64,000 bases of DNA, taken from positions 4,223 to 68,222 of the forward strand of contig DASXFV010000016.1 in the NCBI GenBank assembly GCA_036489445.1. The letters run 5' to 3'. The notes under the pieces are model-generated. The model did not search any database, was not told the DNA's origin, and was given only the letters and a program-made list of their open reading frames with translations. The stretch is from DAIDKA01 sp036489445. GTDB taxonomy: Bacteria; Pseudomonadota; Gammaproteobacteria; Steroidobacterales; Steroidobacteraceae. Below are positions 7,784 to 16,929 of this stretch, one piece after another (within the stretch, counting starts at the first letter, position 1; every line of letters starts with the position of its first letter). The position numbers and the translations under genes were made by a program.

Positions 7784-10024
7784 TCATCGCAAGTGCAATG
7801 CGGTCATTTGTTCCTGAATCCGGGCGGAGAGCGCCGTATATCCGGCATTGCCGGTCAGGGGCAGATTGTACTTCGGGTCCACCACGATCTCACCCGGCCA
7901 GTATCCGGGAACCGAGGTCGACAGCTCGGTCAGGCGCTGCGCCGCCTCGTCCTTGCGATCGGTCCACGCCATGATCTCCGTGCTCCAGACGTAGGCATTC
8001 ATCTGATCGGAGACATCGGGCTGCGTGCGCGTAAGGGCGACGGCCTCGGCGGCGCTGCGGTTGGCCGCCGCACCCTCCCCCATGAACAGCTGCGCATCCG
8101 CCCGCAGCAGGTCTCGGAACCAGCGGTTCCATTGGGTCTCGGGGGTGCGGTTGAGGTAGGCCGCGATCCGCGCGCCGTCGCGCCGCGCCTCGACGGCGTT
8201 GCCCAGGAACATGTCCTGCCACCCGCGTGCCTCGGCAACGGGCATGCGGCCCACGCGGTACAGCGGCCACATGTAATAGACGCAGCGCCAATCATCGGCG
8301 GGCGACGTGTCGATGAGGGCAACCAGCTCGTGGTAGCGATGCTGCTGGGGCAAGTAGGCTCTGGCCGCGACTATGTTGGACTGCGTCGCCTCCGCAGTGC
8401 GCCAACCGGCGAAGTTGAAGTGCTGGTTGATGCTGACATGCCAGGGCCCGAACTGTCCGCCGGCATAGGCCAGAACCTTCATGCGCTCGTGGGCATAGAA
8501 GCCGTTGCCGAGATCGCGCGCGCTCAGTGCGTCGATGAGGTGCAGTGCTTCCTGGTACTGGTGCTGCTCCATGAGCATGTAGATCCACCAGTCCTGCGCC
8601 GACTGGTTCTTCGGGTCGAGGTCCGCGAGTCGGGCGCTGAGCGCGGTGGCCTCCCGGTAGCGCCCCATTGCGAAGAGCAGGTTGTCCTTCCAGTTGAGCA
8701 GCTCCGGATCGGCGAGCCCCGCGGCCTCGGCCTGCTCGAACAGCTGCAACGCATGGTCGTAGTCCTTGGTCGCGTAGGCCATGACGCCGCTGTACTCGGT
8801 GACCGCCGGGTCGGAAGGCGCCAGGCGCTGCGCTGCCGCGAGATCCGCCTGCGCCGGCGGTAGCACCTCCCCGGGCTGGGAATAGTCGTTCAGGAACAGC
8901 TGCAGCCGCAGCGACATGCGTTCGAGGTAGGCGCGCGCGAACTGCGGATCGGCTTCGATGGACTGATCGAGCAGCTGTCGGGCCTGCTCCAAGCCCGCCG
9001 CCGAGCCCGCGGCGAGCGCGCTGCTTTCCGTGGCTCGGGCTTTCAGATAGAGATCGTAGGCCGCGGGGCTGGATGCCAGGGCCTGACCATGCACGCTGCC
9101 TGAGAACTTCAGAGCCAGCTGCGCGGCCACCGCGGCCGCGACCTCGCGCTCCAGCGCCATGGTGCTCACCAGCTTGCGATCGTAATCCTGCGCCCAGACA
9201 TGAGTATCGTTGCGCGCATCGATCATCTGCAGAGTAAGCCGCACCTCGCTACCCTCGCGTTGCACGGACCCTTCGAGCACATAGGTGCAGTTCAGATCAC
9301 GAGCGAGGATCTGTACGGGGACGGGCTTGCCCCGATAGGTAGACATGGTGGTACTCGAGATCACGTCCAGACCGGCAGCGTGATTGGCGAGCTCCGTCAG
9401 GATCTCCTCGTGTACGCCGTCGGTGAAGAAGGAGTTATTGGGATCGGGCGAGAGGTTTTCGAAGGGCAGAACCGCAATGCGCGGCCGCAGCGATACTGGC
9501 GCTGGAGTCTGTACGGCCGCGGTCTGCGGTGCTGATCCGGGCATAACTGCCGAAGCATGGGAAGCGCCGGTGTCCGGGCGCCCGGAGGTGGCCGCCGGCG
9601 TCTGCCCGGGCGGCCGGACCAGCACCACCAGCAGGATGCCCGCGATGACCAACATGATCGAGCCGATGAACATCTCCCCCTGGCTCACCCGGGTCATGCC
9701 CTTATGGCCGTGATACCAGGCCAGGATCAACGTGACAGGGAATCCCACCAGCAGCAGCGCAAGCAGCCAGCGCGCAATGCCCTCGTTCCATGCGAAGGCA
9801 TGTGCCAACAGCTCCTCACCGTGGGCGATCGTAATGGCCGCGCCGACATAGGCGAGCGCCCACTGCATGATCTTGTGCTCACGGATGCGCGCCACCAGAC
9901 CCGAGATGCCATCAATTCCAGGGGCGTGCGCGACGGCAGCGGGCCCGGCGGATTCCTCGGCAGCCTGCGGGTCGGAGCTTGTTGGTTCTTCTGGCATGTA
10001 GGATTGGTCGCCGATTTGACCCAT
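7784..10024 (-). CDS. membrane-anchored TolB-like and TPR-repeat protein
   Basis: A protein of about 746 residues. A cytoplasmic N-terminal stretch precedes three hydrophobic segments (MQWALAYVGAAITIA, ARWLLALLLVGFPVTLILAW and FIGSIMLVIAGILLVVLV). A Pro/Ala linker leads to a TolB-like domain that starts RIAVLPFENLSPDPNNSFF and contains YVLEGSVQREGSEVRLTLQMIDA. The C-terminal half is helical repeat (TPR) sequence. Relatives are often annotated as adenylate cyclase-like or CadC-like proteins, but no cyclase or winged-helix domain is present here, so I assign no enzymatic activity. The start is uncertain: ATGs at 10027, 10024 and 9997 are all in frame. Confidence 0.8.
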   Translation of the reverse strand: MGQIGDQSYMPEEPTSSDPQAAEESAGPAAVAHAPGIDGISGLVARIREHKIMQWALAYVGAAITIAHGEELLAHAFAWNEGIARWLLALLLVGFPVTLILAWYHGHKGMTRVSQGEMFIGSIMLVIAGILLVVLVRPPGQTPAATSGRPDTGASHASAVMPGSAPQTAAVQTPAPVSLRPRIAVLPFENLSPDPNNSFFTDGVHEEILTELANHAAGLDVISSTTMSTYRGKPVPVQILARDLNCTYVLEGSVQREGSEVRLTLQMIDARNDTHVWAQDYDRKLVSTMALEREVAAAVAAQLALKFSGSVHGQALASSPAAYDLYLKARATESSALAAGSAAGLEQARQLLDQSIEADPQFARAYLERMSLRLQLFLNDYSQPGEVLPPAQADLAAAQRLAPSDPAVTEYSGVMAYATKDYDHALQLFEQAEAAGLADPELLNWKDNLLFAMGRYREATALSARLADLDPKNQSAQDWWIYMLMEQHQYQEALHLIDALSARDLGNGFYAHERMKVLAYAGGQFGPWHVSINQHFNFAGWRTAEATQSNIVAARAYLPQQHRYHELVALIDTSPADDWRCVYYMWPLYRVGRMPVAEARGWQDMFLGNAVEARRDGARIAAYLNRTPETQWNRWFRDLLRADAQLFMGEGAAANRSAAEAVALTRTQPDVSDQMNAYVWSTEIMAWTDRKDEAAQRLTELSTSVPGYWPGEIVVDPKYNLPLTGNAGYTALSARIQEQMTALHLR

Positions 10025-10281
10025 CATATAGGACCAACGTCTACTGCGGATAAGCGCCGGCACCAGCGCGATATGGCGATCGGACAGTATGCTGCATTGC
10101 CGCATACCCCTCTCGGCCACGCGGCGCGCGTTTGTGTCGGGCCTTGAGGTCTACTGCGAGTTGGTCACGGACCCTCGCGCTATTCCCCGGAGCCGCGTTC
10201 GCACGGCAATGCCTGCACTTGCGCGAACCGGACCGACTAAGTGCGGCGCACGTGATCGAAGGTAGCGGTCGATCAATCCGC

Positions 10282-10812
10282 CTATGGCTTCGACATGAGA
10301 TCGCCTTTGCCGGTACCGAGGTCGACCGGCACGGAGACATGTTCCTGAACGATCCGCCACGCGCCGGCCATCTTCCGATAGACATCGGTGACGCGCACCG
10401 TGATCTCGACGCCAGCAGCGCCTGCGGCGCTCCAATGTACGTCCTGGATGCTGTGGCTGTAGGCGACGGAGCCGGCAGCAGTCACGTCAAGGTCGCTGAT
10501 CTTGAACGTCACCGGCCCAGTGATCCCGCCGAAGAGGCTTTCCCAGTCCTTCTGGTAATCTTGCCAGCCAACGTGCTGGCGGGGGGGCGCTACGTCGAAC
10601 ACGAACAGCTCGTCGCGGGCGTAGCACGACATGATTTTCGCGACGTCCTTGGCATTGAAGCCCGCTGCCAGCCTGGCTTCCAGCGCTTCGATCTGCGCCT
10701 TATCGCTACGTGCGCCCGATCTCACGACCCCCGGCGTTGCGGCAGAGGCGATCGACGCCGTGATCCCCAACGCCACCCCGAGCCCCAGTGCGATTTTCCA
10801 CCGATTCAACAT
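10282..10812 (-). CDS. secreted SnoaL-like / DUF4440-type protein
   Basis: A 176-residue protein with a Sec signal peptide (MLNRWKIALGLGVALGITASIASAA) and then an NTF2-like cone fold: IEALEARLAAGFNAKDVAKIM, DELFVFDVAPPRQHVGWQDY, and the strand ITVRVTDVYRKMAGAWRIVQEHVSVP. Proteins of this fold bind small hydrophobic ligands or act as isomerases or hydrolases; no specific function can be claimed. The start is fixed by AGGAG seven bases before the ATG at 10812; the frame is open further upstream without support. A broken glycosyltransferase lies upstream on the same strand. Confidence 0.8.
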   Translation of the reverse strand: MLNRWKIALGLGVALGITASIASAATPGVVRSGARSDKAQIEALEARLAAGFNAKDVAKIMSCYARDELFVFDVAPPRQHVGWQDYQKDWESLFGGITGPVTFKISDLDVTAAGSVAYSHSIQDVHWSAAGAAGVEITVRVTDVYRKMAGAWRIVQEHVSVPVDLGTGKGDLMSKP

Positions 10813-10850
10813 GACAATCTCCTGTGATTGATCGTGACAACGGGTAGCAC

Positions 10851-12015
10851 TCAGACCGCCTGTTCGATCAGGTCCGCCGCGCGGGACAGATCGCCGAAAC
10901 GCGACACGCCGGAGGCGAAAGATCGGCTCGCCCCGCACAAGGCCTCGTCGCCAAGCATGGCCGTGATCGCGCTGCCGATCTGCGCTGGCGCCGCGTCCGG
11001 TGAGAGTGCGCGTCCCAGCCCCAGTGCCTCCGCCCGCGCGGCGTTGTCATTCTGGTCGCGCCCGTTGGGCAGGCACAGGGTCGGCTTGCCGGCCCCCGCG
11101 CTGAACATCAATGTGCCGAAGCCTGCGTGTGTGACGACAAGGTCCACGGACGGCAGCACTTCATCGTGCGAACGAAGGATCGCGCTTCCACATTGCCTGA
11201 AGTCGGCAAGGAGTCGGGCGTGATGCCCCTGCCCGTCGTCACCAGAACATCAATCGGCAGACCCGACACCGCTTGGCAGACGTGCCGCAGCGTCGCTTCC
11301 TGGCCTTGATACATGCTGCTGAGGCCGACCAGAACGAACGGCCGATCCGCAGAGCGGCGCGGCCAAGGCCGGTGGGGGCCGGCTCGCGGATTGGTCCGAC
11401 GAAGTGGATGTGCGGGCCGAAATCAGGCGGGGTTGCGAATTCCCGATAACTGGTCGCCAATACCAGGGGCGCGCGTTCCAGAAGCTCGAAGAACGTCGAG
11501 CCCGCCGCAGGTCCGGGCAATGTGGCCGTGATCGAGTTCAGGAACCCTGCACACCCGCCTTCGGTGATCCAAGCTATGTGGTTGATCGCGGCGAACGGCA
11601 GGTCTCGCTCAATCGCGAGGTTCACGGTGCTGACCAGCATGGCGTCGATGAGGCAGAAGTCCGGATGGACTTCGTCCCGGACGGCGAAAAAGTCGGCGGC
11701 GAAGGCGGACGAGCCGACGATATTTTGCACGACGAAGGCCCCTTCCTCCTCACCGGTGCGAGGCTGAGCGGGGTCCCACTGAGGCGTGGTCGCTAACGCA
11801 TGGAATTTGCCGCCATCGGCGGCGACGGCTCCGGCGAGGCTGCCATGAGTGAGCACATGGACGTCATGACCGCGCCGAGCGAGCTCTCGCGCCAGCGCAC
11901 GCTGGGGCGGACCGTTTCCGCCGCCGTCCCAGTGCGCCATGAGGACCCGCAACCTTCTGGCGCGCTGGGCGCCTTGAGCCACCTCTTGCGCTGCCGGAGC
12001 CATCTCGTGCGTCAT
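10851..12015 (-). pseudogene. UGT/MGT-type glycosyltransferase with two frameshifts
   Basis: Three consecutive frames together make one GT-B glycosyltransferase. The first part (to about 11345) begins RRLRVLMAHWDGGGNGPPQRALARE. The middle part (about 11345-11165) reads FVLVGLSSMYQGQEATLRH. The last part (11159-10851) has the nucleotide-sugar signature SVDLVVTHAGFGTLMFSAGAGKP. Each junction is explained by one missing base, near 11345 and near 11165 (FVR-HDEVLPS when one base is restored). Without them the product would have about 388 residues, as in this family. Either the gene is dead or the assembly has two indels. Confidence 0.8.
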
Positions 12016-12140
12016 GCTCCTTGCCCCAATTCCTTGTTGATAGAGAACAGTCTCCCTTGCGTAGGGGACAGGAATTCAGCCGGCGCCCTCACGGGGGTGC
12101 GGGGGGCCCTCTGCCTGACCTCTCGGCCCGTTGAGCCTGG

Positions 12141-13388
12141 TCAGGCAGGTTGGGCGACGAACTCGGGGACCAGCTTGGGCGCCGTCTCGCGCAGACCAAA
12201 GGTCACCAGGATGGCCAGCACAGCGATGCCAATCAGTATCCAAGGAAGGATGCCGAGGCCGGCTTTGTCGGCTGCCCAGCCGATCACCACCGGCATCGCG
12301 CCCGCGCCAAGCATCTCGCCAAACGCAGCATTGAATCCCATCGCAGTGGCCTCCAGATGCAGTGGCGCGGATTCCCCCGGGATGACGTTCATGATCAGGA
12401 TGCTGGATCCGGCAATGCCGCCCGCAAGAATGGCGCCGGCAAAGACCAGTGGCAGCGAGCCGTCGCTGAAGGCGAGGACAAGCAAGCCGAGCATGGAGGC
12501 CGTGAAGCTGCCGAATATGGCCAGTTTCCGTCCGAAATGGTCGGACAGCATGGGTCCAATGAAGCCGAAGGCGATCATGGCCGCACCCTGGGCGGTTACC
12601 ACGACACCCATCATTGGATTGCTCAGGCCCAGCACATTGACCAGATAGAGTGGCAGGAAGCCGGTGACTCCAACTATGACGGTCATATTGAGCGTGGCCA
12701 AAGTCATCGTGAAGCGCAGGTTGCGAAGCTTTACCAGAGGAATGATGCTGCCCTTTGGCACGGCGCTCGTGGGTGCATCGCGCTTGGGGTTACGCACGAG
12801 CCTCCACATCAGAAAAGCCATGACCAACCCCGGTACGCCAGCAATCCAGAAGGCATGCCGCCAGCCCCAAAGTGTCCCGATGCCGACGAAGACCAGCGGT
12901 CCGAATAGGGGTATGGCGTTAAGGCCGATGGTCGAGAGCATGCCGATCGCCAGCCCGCGGCGCTCGGGAGCGACCTCGCTGGTGACGATATGCGTGCTGA
13001 CCGGCGGCAACCCGCCTTCGGCCATGCCCATCAGGGCGCGCGCGGCGAGCAGCGTCAGGAAACCGACCGCCAACCCTGAGCTGATCGATGCAACCGAGAA
13101 AGTCACCGTGCCCGCGATCAGCAGCAGTTTGCTGCGGCCGGTCAGGTCAGCAGCCCTGGCGAGCCCGAAACTCGACAGGGCCCAGGTGACCGCAAGGACA
13201 CCGGTGACCATCCCGACCTGGGTATTGCTGAGGGAGAACTCGGGCTGGATCATCGGCGCGAGCAGCCCGAAGGCGTTCCGGTCGAGGAACACGATACCCA
13301 TGTTCACGCCGAGCAGGCCGACGAGCATCGTCTGATAGCCCCGACTCGTTTGCGCTCTGAATGCGCGCGCAGCTGTAATCGACGTCAT
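12141..13388 (-). CDS. MFS transporter (anion/sugar-acid type)
   Basis: A 415-residue major facilitator with about twelve hydrophobic segments. The loop between helices 2 and 3 reads GLARAADLTGRSKLL, and the cytoplasmic loop in the second half has GPMLSDHFGRKLAIFG, both close to the MFS loop motif. LGVNMGIVFLDRNAFGLLAPMIQPEF at the start resembles the anion:cation symporter branch (glucarate or hexuronate carriers), but the substrate is not determined. The start at 13388 has GGGAG about eight bases upstream; the frame extends to 13520 without a ribosome site. It precedes the broken glycosyltransferase on the same strand. Confidence 0.88.
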   Translation of the reverse strand: MTSITAARAFRAQTSRGYQTMLVGLLGVNMGIVFLDRNAFGLLAPMIQPEFSLSNTQVGMVTGVLAVTWALSSFGLARAADLTGRSKLLLIAGTVTFSVASISSGLAVGFLTLLAARALMGMAEGGLPPVSTHIVTSEVAPERRGLAIGMLSTIGLNAIPLFGPLVFVGIGTLWGWRHAFWIAGVPGLVMAFLMWRLVRNPKRDAPTSAVPKGSIIPLVKLRNLRFTMTLATLNMTVIVGVTGFLPLYLVNVLGLSNPMMGVVVTAQGAAMIAFGFIGPMLSDHFGRKLAIFGSFTASMLGLLVLAFSDGSLPLVFAGAILAGGIAGSSILIMNVIPGESAPLHLEATAMGFNAAFGEMLGAGAMPVVIGWAADKAGLGILPWILIGIAVLAILVTFGLRETAPKLVPEFVAQPA

Positions 13389-13475
13389 TCTTGTTCTCCC
13401 TGAGGGAGACGGCGCGACACGACCGTCGGCGGATCCTAGCAGGGTCGCTGTGTAGGGGCACGTCCCTACCTGCGC

Positions 13476-14213
13476 ATGGCCGTGCATGCTAAAACCTTTG
13501 CAATGGAACTTCGTGTGCACCAGCCATGGTGTCGTCTCGTCCTTCAGCTGTTCGGCTTCGCCTTACGCGGGTGCAGCCTGCTCGGTATTGCGAGCCTGAC
13601 CGGTTGCGCCATGCACCCGGCCGCAGTGCAACCCGCCCACAGCCTGAGAACCTCGGATCCGGTTGCCGTGTATGTCGCAAGGCGCACCTGGCATGTGGAT
13701 GTGGGTTTCGCCGCTACAGATCTCGACCCATCGCTCGCGCCGGTAAAAGCCGAATTCGCGACGGCGAAGTATCTATTTTTTGGTTTTGGGGATCGCCGCT
13801 ATCTGCTGGCCAGGAGGAAAAACGGCCCGGTGCTGCTGCGCGCGCTCTGGCCAGGGCCCGCGCTCATATTGGTGACCGCGCTAGCGGGCCCGCCCACGTT
13901 GGCGTTCGGGCAATCGCAGGTCATCAGGATTGAGTTGAGCGCGAATCAGGCGCAGGCGATGCAATCGTTCATCCGCGCCTCGATGACCGGGTCCGATCCG
14001 CGTCCTTTAGCGCCCGGGCCGTATGCGGGCAGCACTTACTACGCGGCGCCGCAACAGTACTCAGCGCTGCACACGTGCAATACCTGGGCCGCGGAAGCAC
14101 TGCAGACCGGCGGTCAGCCCGTACGCGCCAGAGGCGTGGTCTTTGCCGGCCAATTGTGGCGCCAATTGATGCGGCTCGCCCCCGCGGGCATTGCTGTCCA
14201 CGTGGTTCGTTGA
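13476..14213 (+). CDS. DUF2459 / TIGR02117-type lipoprotein
   Basis: A 245-residue lipoprotein (or 236 from the ATG at 13503). A hydrophobic N-terminus ends in a lipobox, ASLTGC, so it should be exported and lipid-anchored. The mature part begins after a short linker with VAVYVARRTWHVDVGF, the family signature of DUF2459, and later has a GDRRYLL segment and a HTCNTWAAEALQTGG stretch with His, Cys and Asn that looks like a papain-like or NlpC/P60-like site. The family function is unknown. It is divergent from the MFS gene. Confidence 0.78.
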   Translation: MAVHAKTFAMELRVHQPWCRLVLQLFGFALRGCSLLGIASLTGCAMHPAAVQPAHSLRTSDPVAVYVARRTWHVDVGFAATDLDPSLAPVKAEFATAKYLFFGFGDRRYLLARRKNGPVLLRALWPGPALILVTALAGPPTLAFGQSQVIRIELSANQAQAMQSFIRASMTGSDPRPLAPGPYAGSTYYAAPQQYSALHTCNTWAAEALQTGGQPVRARGVVFAGQLWRQLMRLAPAGIAVHVVR

Positions 14214-14231
14214 GAACTCAACGGCGGCTGA

Positions 14232-14414
14232 TCAATTGCAGGGCGGCGGACCGCCATTCTGGCATACCACCGTCGTCGAATTGTTTGGCGGCACCACCAC
14301 TGTGGTCTTTGCGGGCGGCGATGGGTTCGAGCTGCTGATGCAACCGCTCAACAACCCAGCCGCCAGCAGCGCGCCTGCTGCCATCATCGCCGTGCCTGAC
14401 ACCTTCATTGCCAT
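14232..14414 (-). CDS. small unknown lipoprotein
   Basis: About 60 residues: a hydrophobic signal with the lipobox GLLSGC, followed by a short Ser/Pro-rich tail with two Cys (TTVVCQNGGPPPCN). An AAGGAGG stands five bases before the ATG at 14414, which supports translation. The neighbouring ATGs at 14417 and 14408 cannot be excluded. It converges on the DUF2459 gene. No function can be assigned. Confidence 0.6.
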   Translation of the reverse strand: MAMKVSGTAMMAAGALLAAGLLSGCISSSNPSPPAKTTVVVPPNNSTTVVCQNGGPPPCN

Positions 14415-14599
14415 CATCGCCTCCTTGGCCTTGGCATCATGCGGGCCCTTATGGCGGGATGGTGCTTGAGGCAGGCCACAGCAGGCAGCGGTGAATGTCG
14501 CAGACGCCTCTCAGTGTGCGCCTACACGTCGCGCAGTCAGGCACCCGGAAACAGCTGCCCCCACGCTGCTAAGATGGGCCAAGACCCCATGAGTTGCCC

Positions 14600-15538
14600 A
14601 TGTCGCAGCATCGCCAGCCACCCAACATCTTCGCCGGTCCGTACATCGACCGACGCTCTGAACTGCGCGAGAACGCGGCGGGTCTGCGCGCCATCCTTGC
14701 CGATCCAACCACTCGGTACATGGTGTCGGTAGCGGGCCAGCACCTGCTGTATGCCAATGAGCCCAGGGCCGGGGAGGCCGCCAACCCGACGCAGGCCCTG
14801 GCCCGCATCGCCTTTCTGGCACCGGAACATCCCCTGGTGCGCGGTGCCAATGAAACGGACCTGGTGCTCCTCGGTCGATTCCAGGGCGCCTGGTGCGTGC
14901 TGATTGACCTGGCCGCGAACGCCTCAATTGCGCTGCCGGAAGGTACTGAACTCGTCGAACTGCGCCCACTTGCGGCGGTGTTGTCCGCGCCCGAATCGGC
15001 GCTGTTGGCTTACGCCCGCGGCTTGTCGCTGTGGCGGGCCAGGCACCGCTACTGCAGCATCTGCGCAGCACCCACGCTCCCCATCCGTGGCGGACATGTC
15101 CTGCGGTGTAACAATTTGCAGCAGCCGCATGAGTTCTTTCCGCGCATCGATCCAGCCATCATCGTGCTCGTGAGCGATGCTGATCGGGCCCTGCTGGGCA
15201 GACAGGCCAGCTGGCCGCCAGGGCGATACTCGACCATCGCAGGCTTTGTCGAACCCGGCGAGAGTCTCGAGGATGCCGTTGCGCGCGAGGTGCTGGAGGA
15301 AACCGGCGTGGAAGTCGCTGAGGTCCGGTACCAGTCCTCACAACCATGGCCCTTCCCGGCCTCTTTGATGTTGGGGTTCCGCGCCACCGCCGGTGTCAGA
15401 CGGATCATTGAGCGCGGCAGCGAACTGGAAGACGTGCAGTGGTTCTCGCGTGCCGACCTCAAGTCAGGACGAGTGCTGCTGCCGCCGCCGCATGCCATCG
15501 CACGACGACTGATCGGTTCCTGGCTGGACGAGGGCTGA
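14600..15538 (+). CDS. nudC: NudC-like NADH pyrophosphatase / deNADding enzyme
   Basis: A 312-residue Nudix hydrolase of the NudC type, which cleaves NADH and removes NAD caps from RNA. Order: N-terminal domain, zinc ribbon, Nudix domain. The Nudix box is complete (GFVEPGESLEDAVARE then VLEETG), and the NudC-specific SQPWPFPASLMLGF follows. The zinc ribbon is unusual: CSIC is present, but the second pair reads RCNNL, so the fourth ligand is Leu. The ATG at 14600 is preferred over the TTG two codons earlier. An NRDE gene follows after eight bases. Confidence 0.9.
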   Translation: MSQHRQPPNIFAGPYIDRRSELRENAAGLRAILADPTTRYMVSVAGQHLLYANEPRAGEAANPTQALARIAFLAPEHPLVRGANETDLVLLGRFQGAWCVLIDLAANASIALPEGTELVELRPLAAVLSAPESALLAYARGLSLWRARHRYCSICAAPTLPIRGGHVLRCNNLQQPHEFFPRIDPAIIVLVSDADRALLGRQASWPPGRYSTIAGFVEPGESLEDAVAREVLEETGVEVAEVRYQSSQPWPFPASLMLGFRATAGVRRIIERGSELEDVQWFSRADLKSGRVLLPPPHAIARRLIGSWLDEG

Positions 15539-15546
15539 TTCAAGCG

Positions 15547-16386
15547 ATGTGCCTGCTGGTCATGGCCTGGCGGACCCACCCACGCTACCGGCTCGTCGTC
15601 GCCGCCAATCGCGATGAGTATCACGCACGGCCCACGGCACCCATGGCCGTCTGGAACGATGCACCGGGTGTCCTGGCCGGCCGCGATCTGTCGGCTCAAG
15701 GCACCTGGCTCGCAGTGGATCAGCAGCGCCGCTTTGGCATCATCACCAACTTCCGCGATGTGCAGGCCAGGCGTCCCGATGCGCCCAGCCGCGGCGGTCT
15801 GATACCCGACTGGTTGCGACACAGCACCATGCCGGCTCTGGCTCTCCAGCAGGTGGAACCCAAAGCGCACCGCTACGCAGGCTTCAATCTGCTGCTCAGC
15901 GATGCACAGAGTCTGTGGTATGCATCCAATCGTGCACCGCGTTTTTCCCGCGCATTGGAACCGGGCGTCTACGGTTTGAGCAATCTGCTGCTGGACACAC
16001 CCTGGCCCAAGCTGACGCGCGTGCGGGAAAAGTTTACCGCATGGCTCGCGGAGGAATTCGCGGCGAGTTCCTCTGCCCTATCCTGCGGCCCGTCCTCGGG
16101 GCCGGCTGCCAGCGAGCGATTGTTCGCCCTGCTTGCCGACCGCACGCGCAGCCTGCCCGACGGACCCGCAGGCGCGCGACCGCTGCCGCCGGAGTGGGCC
16201 GAAATATTGTCTTCCCCATTCGTGGTGCATCCGGTATTCGGCACCCGTTGCTCCACTGTGGTGATGATCGGCTACGACGGCTCGCTGCATGTACAGGAGC
16301 GCCGCTTTGCTGCCGACGGCACCGTCACGGGCGACAGTAGCTGGCCACTCGCGCCAGGTGAATGGCCCACGACATCCGTCGCGTAG
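15547..16386 (+). CDS. NRDE / TANGO2-family protein
   Basis: A 279-residue member of the NRDE family, named for the motif seen here near the start (VAANRDEYHARPTAPM). The protein begins MCLLVMAW, so Cys2 would become the N-terminal nucleophile if the initiator Met is removed, as in the NTN-hydrolase fold of this family. GTWLAVDQQRRFGIITNFRD and YGLSNLLLDTPWPKL match the conserved core. Eukaryotic TANGO2 has been linked to haem and lipid handling; the bacterial role is unknown. It is probably co-transcribed with nudC. Confidence 0.85.
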   Translation: MCLLVMAWRTHPRYRLVVAANRDEYHARPTAPMAVWNDAPGVLAGRDLSAQGTWLAVDQQRRFGIITNFRDVQARRPDAPSRGGLIPDWLRHSTMPALALQQVEPKAHRYAGFNLLLSDAQSLWYASNRAPRFSRALEPGVYGLSNLLLDTPWPKLTRVREKFTAWLAEEFAASSSALSCGPSSGPAASERLFALLADRTRSLPDGPAGARPLPPEWAEILSSPFVVHPVFGTRCSTVVMIGYDGSLHVQERRFAADGTVTGDSSWPLAPGEWPTTSVA

Positions 16387-16415
16387 CGTCGCGGGATCCG
16401 CGGCGACGCCTGCAC

Positions 16416-16460
16416 TTGACCATCGTGCATTTATATGCATAATGTGCGCAACTTTATGCA
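16416..16460 (+). promoter_or_regulatory. argR operon promoter with ARG-box-like palindromes
   Basis: A -35 box TTGACC (16416-16421) and a -10 box CATAAT (16438-16443) are separated by 16 bases. In the spacer lies TGCAT-TTAT-ATGCA (16426-16439), and a second TGCATAA...TTATGCA pair follows (16437-16460). AT-rich TGCAT/ATGCA half-sites resemble ArgR operators, so ArgR autoregulation of the arginine operon is likely. Confidence 0.7.
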
Positions 16461-16471
16461 GCAGGCCTGCC

Positions 16472-16924
16472 GTGCTTTCGGACACCCAGCAATTCGACCG
16501 CCGTAACGCCATCGTGCGCATCCTGCGCAATGGTCTCGTGCGCAAGCAGGGCGACCTGGTGCATATGCTGCAACGCGATGGGTATCCGGTCACACAGTCT
16601 TCCATCAGCCGGGATCTTCGGGACCTGGGCGTGCTGAAGGCCGGCGGCCGCTATGTCATGCCGCCGGATGAGATCACGCGCGCCAATGGCGACTTCGGCG
16701 CGCTGGCACAGTTCGTACGCCAGATCCTTCCCGCGGGTTCCTGCCTGACCGTGGTCAAGACGACCATCGGCGCCGCGGCCAGCGTTGCGGTCGCCATCGA
16801 CAAGGCCGCATGGCCGGAAGTCGTGGGCACCATTTCCGGCGATGACACCATTTTCATCGCCACCCACGGTGAGCCTGCCCAGGAGCAACTCATCGCGCGC
16901 CTTCGATCGAACTTCAGAGTCTGA
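16472..16924 (+). CDS. argR: arginine repressor
   Basis: A 150-residue ArgR, the arginine-dependent hexameric repressor. The N-terminal winged helix reads VRKQGDLVHMLQRDGYPVTQ then SSISRDLRDLGVLK, the classic recognition helix. The C-terminal domain holds the trimer and arginine-binding core, including WPEVVGTISGDDTIFI with the GDDT ligand motif. I use the GTG at 16472 as start, because the upstream in-frame ATG at 16442 falls in the -10 region and operator. It is the first gene of the arginine operon, five bases from argG. Confidence 0.9.
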   Translation: MLSDTQQFDRRNAIVRILRNGLVRKQGDLVHMLQRDGYPVTQSSISRDLRDLGVLKAGGRYVMPPDEITRANGDFGALAQFVRQILPAGSCLTVVKTTIGAAASVAVAIDKAAWPEVVGTISGDDTIFIATHGEPAQEQLIARLRSNFRV

Positions 16925-16929
16925 ATACC

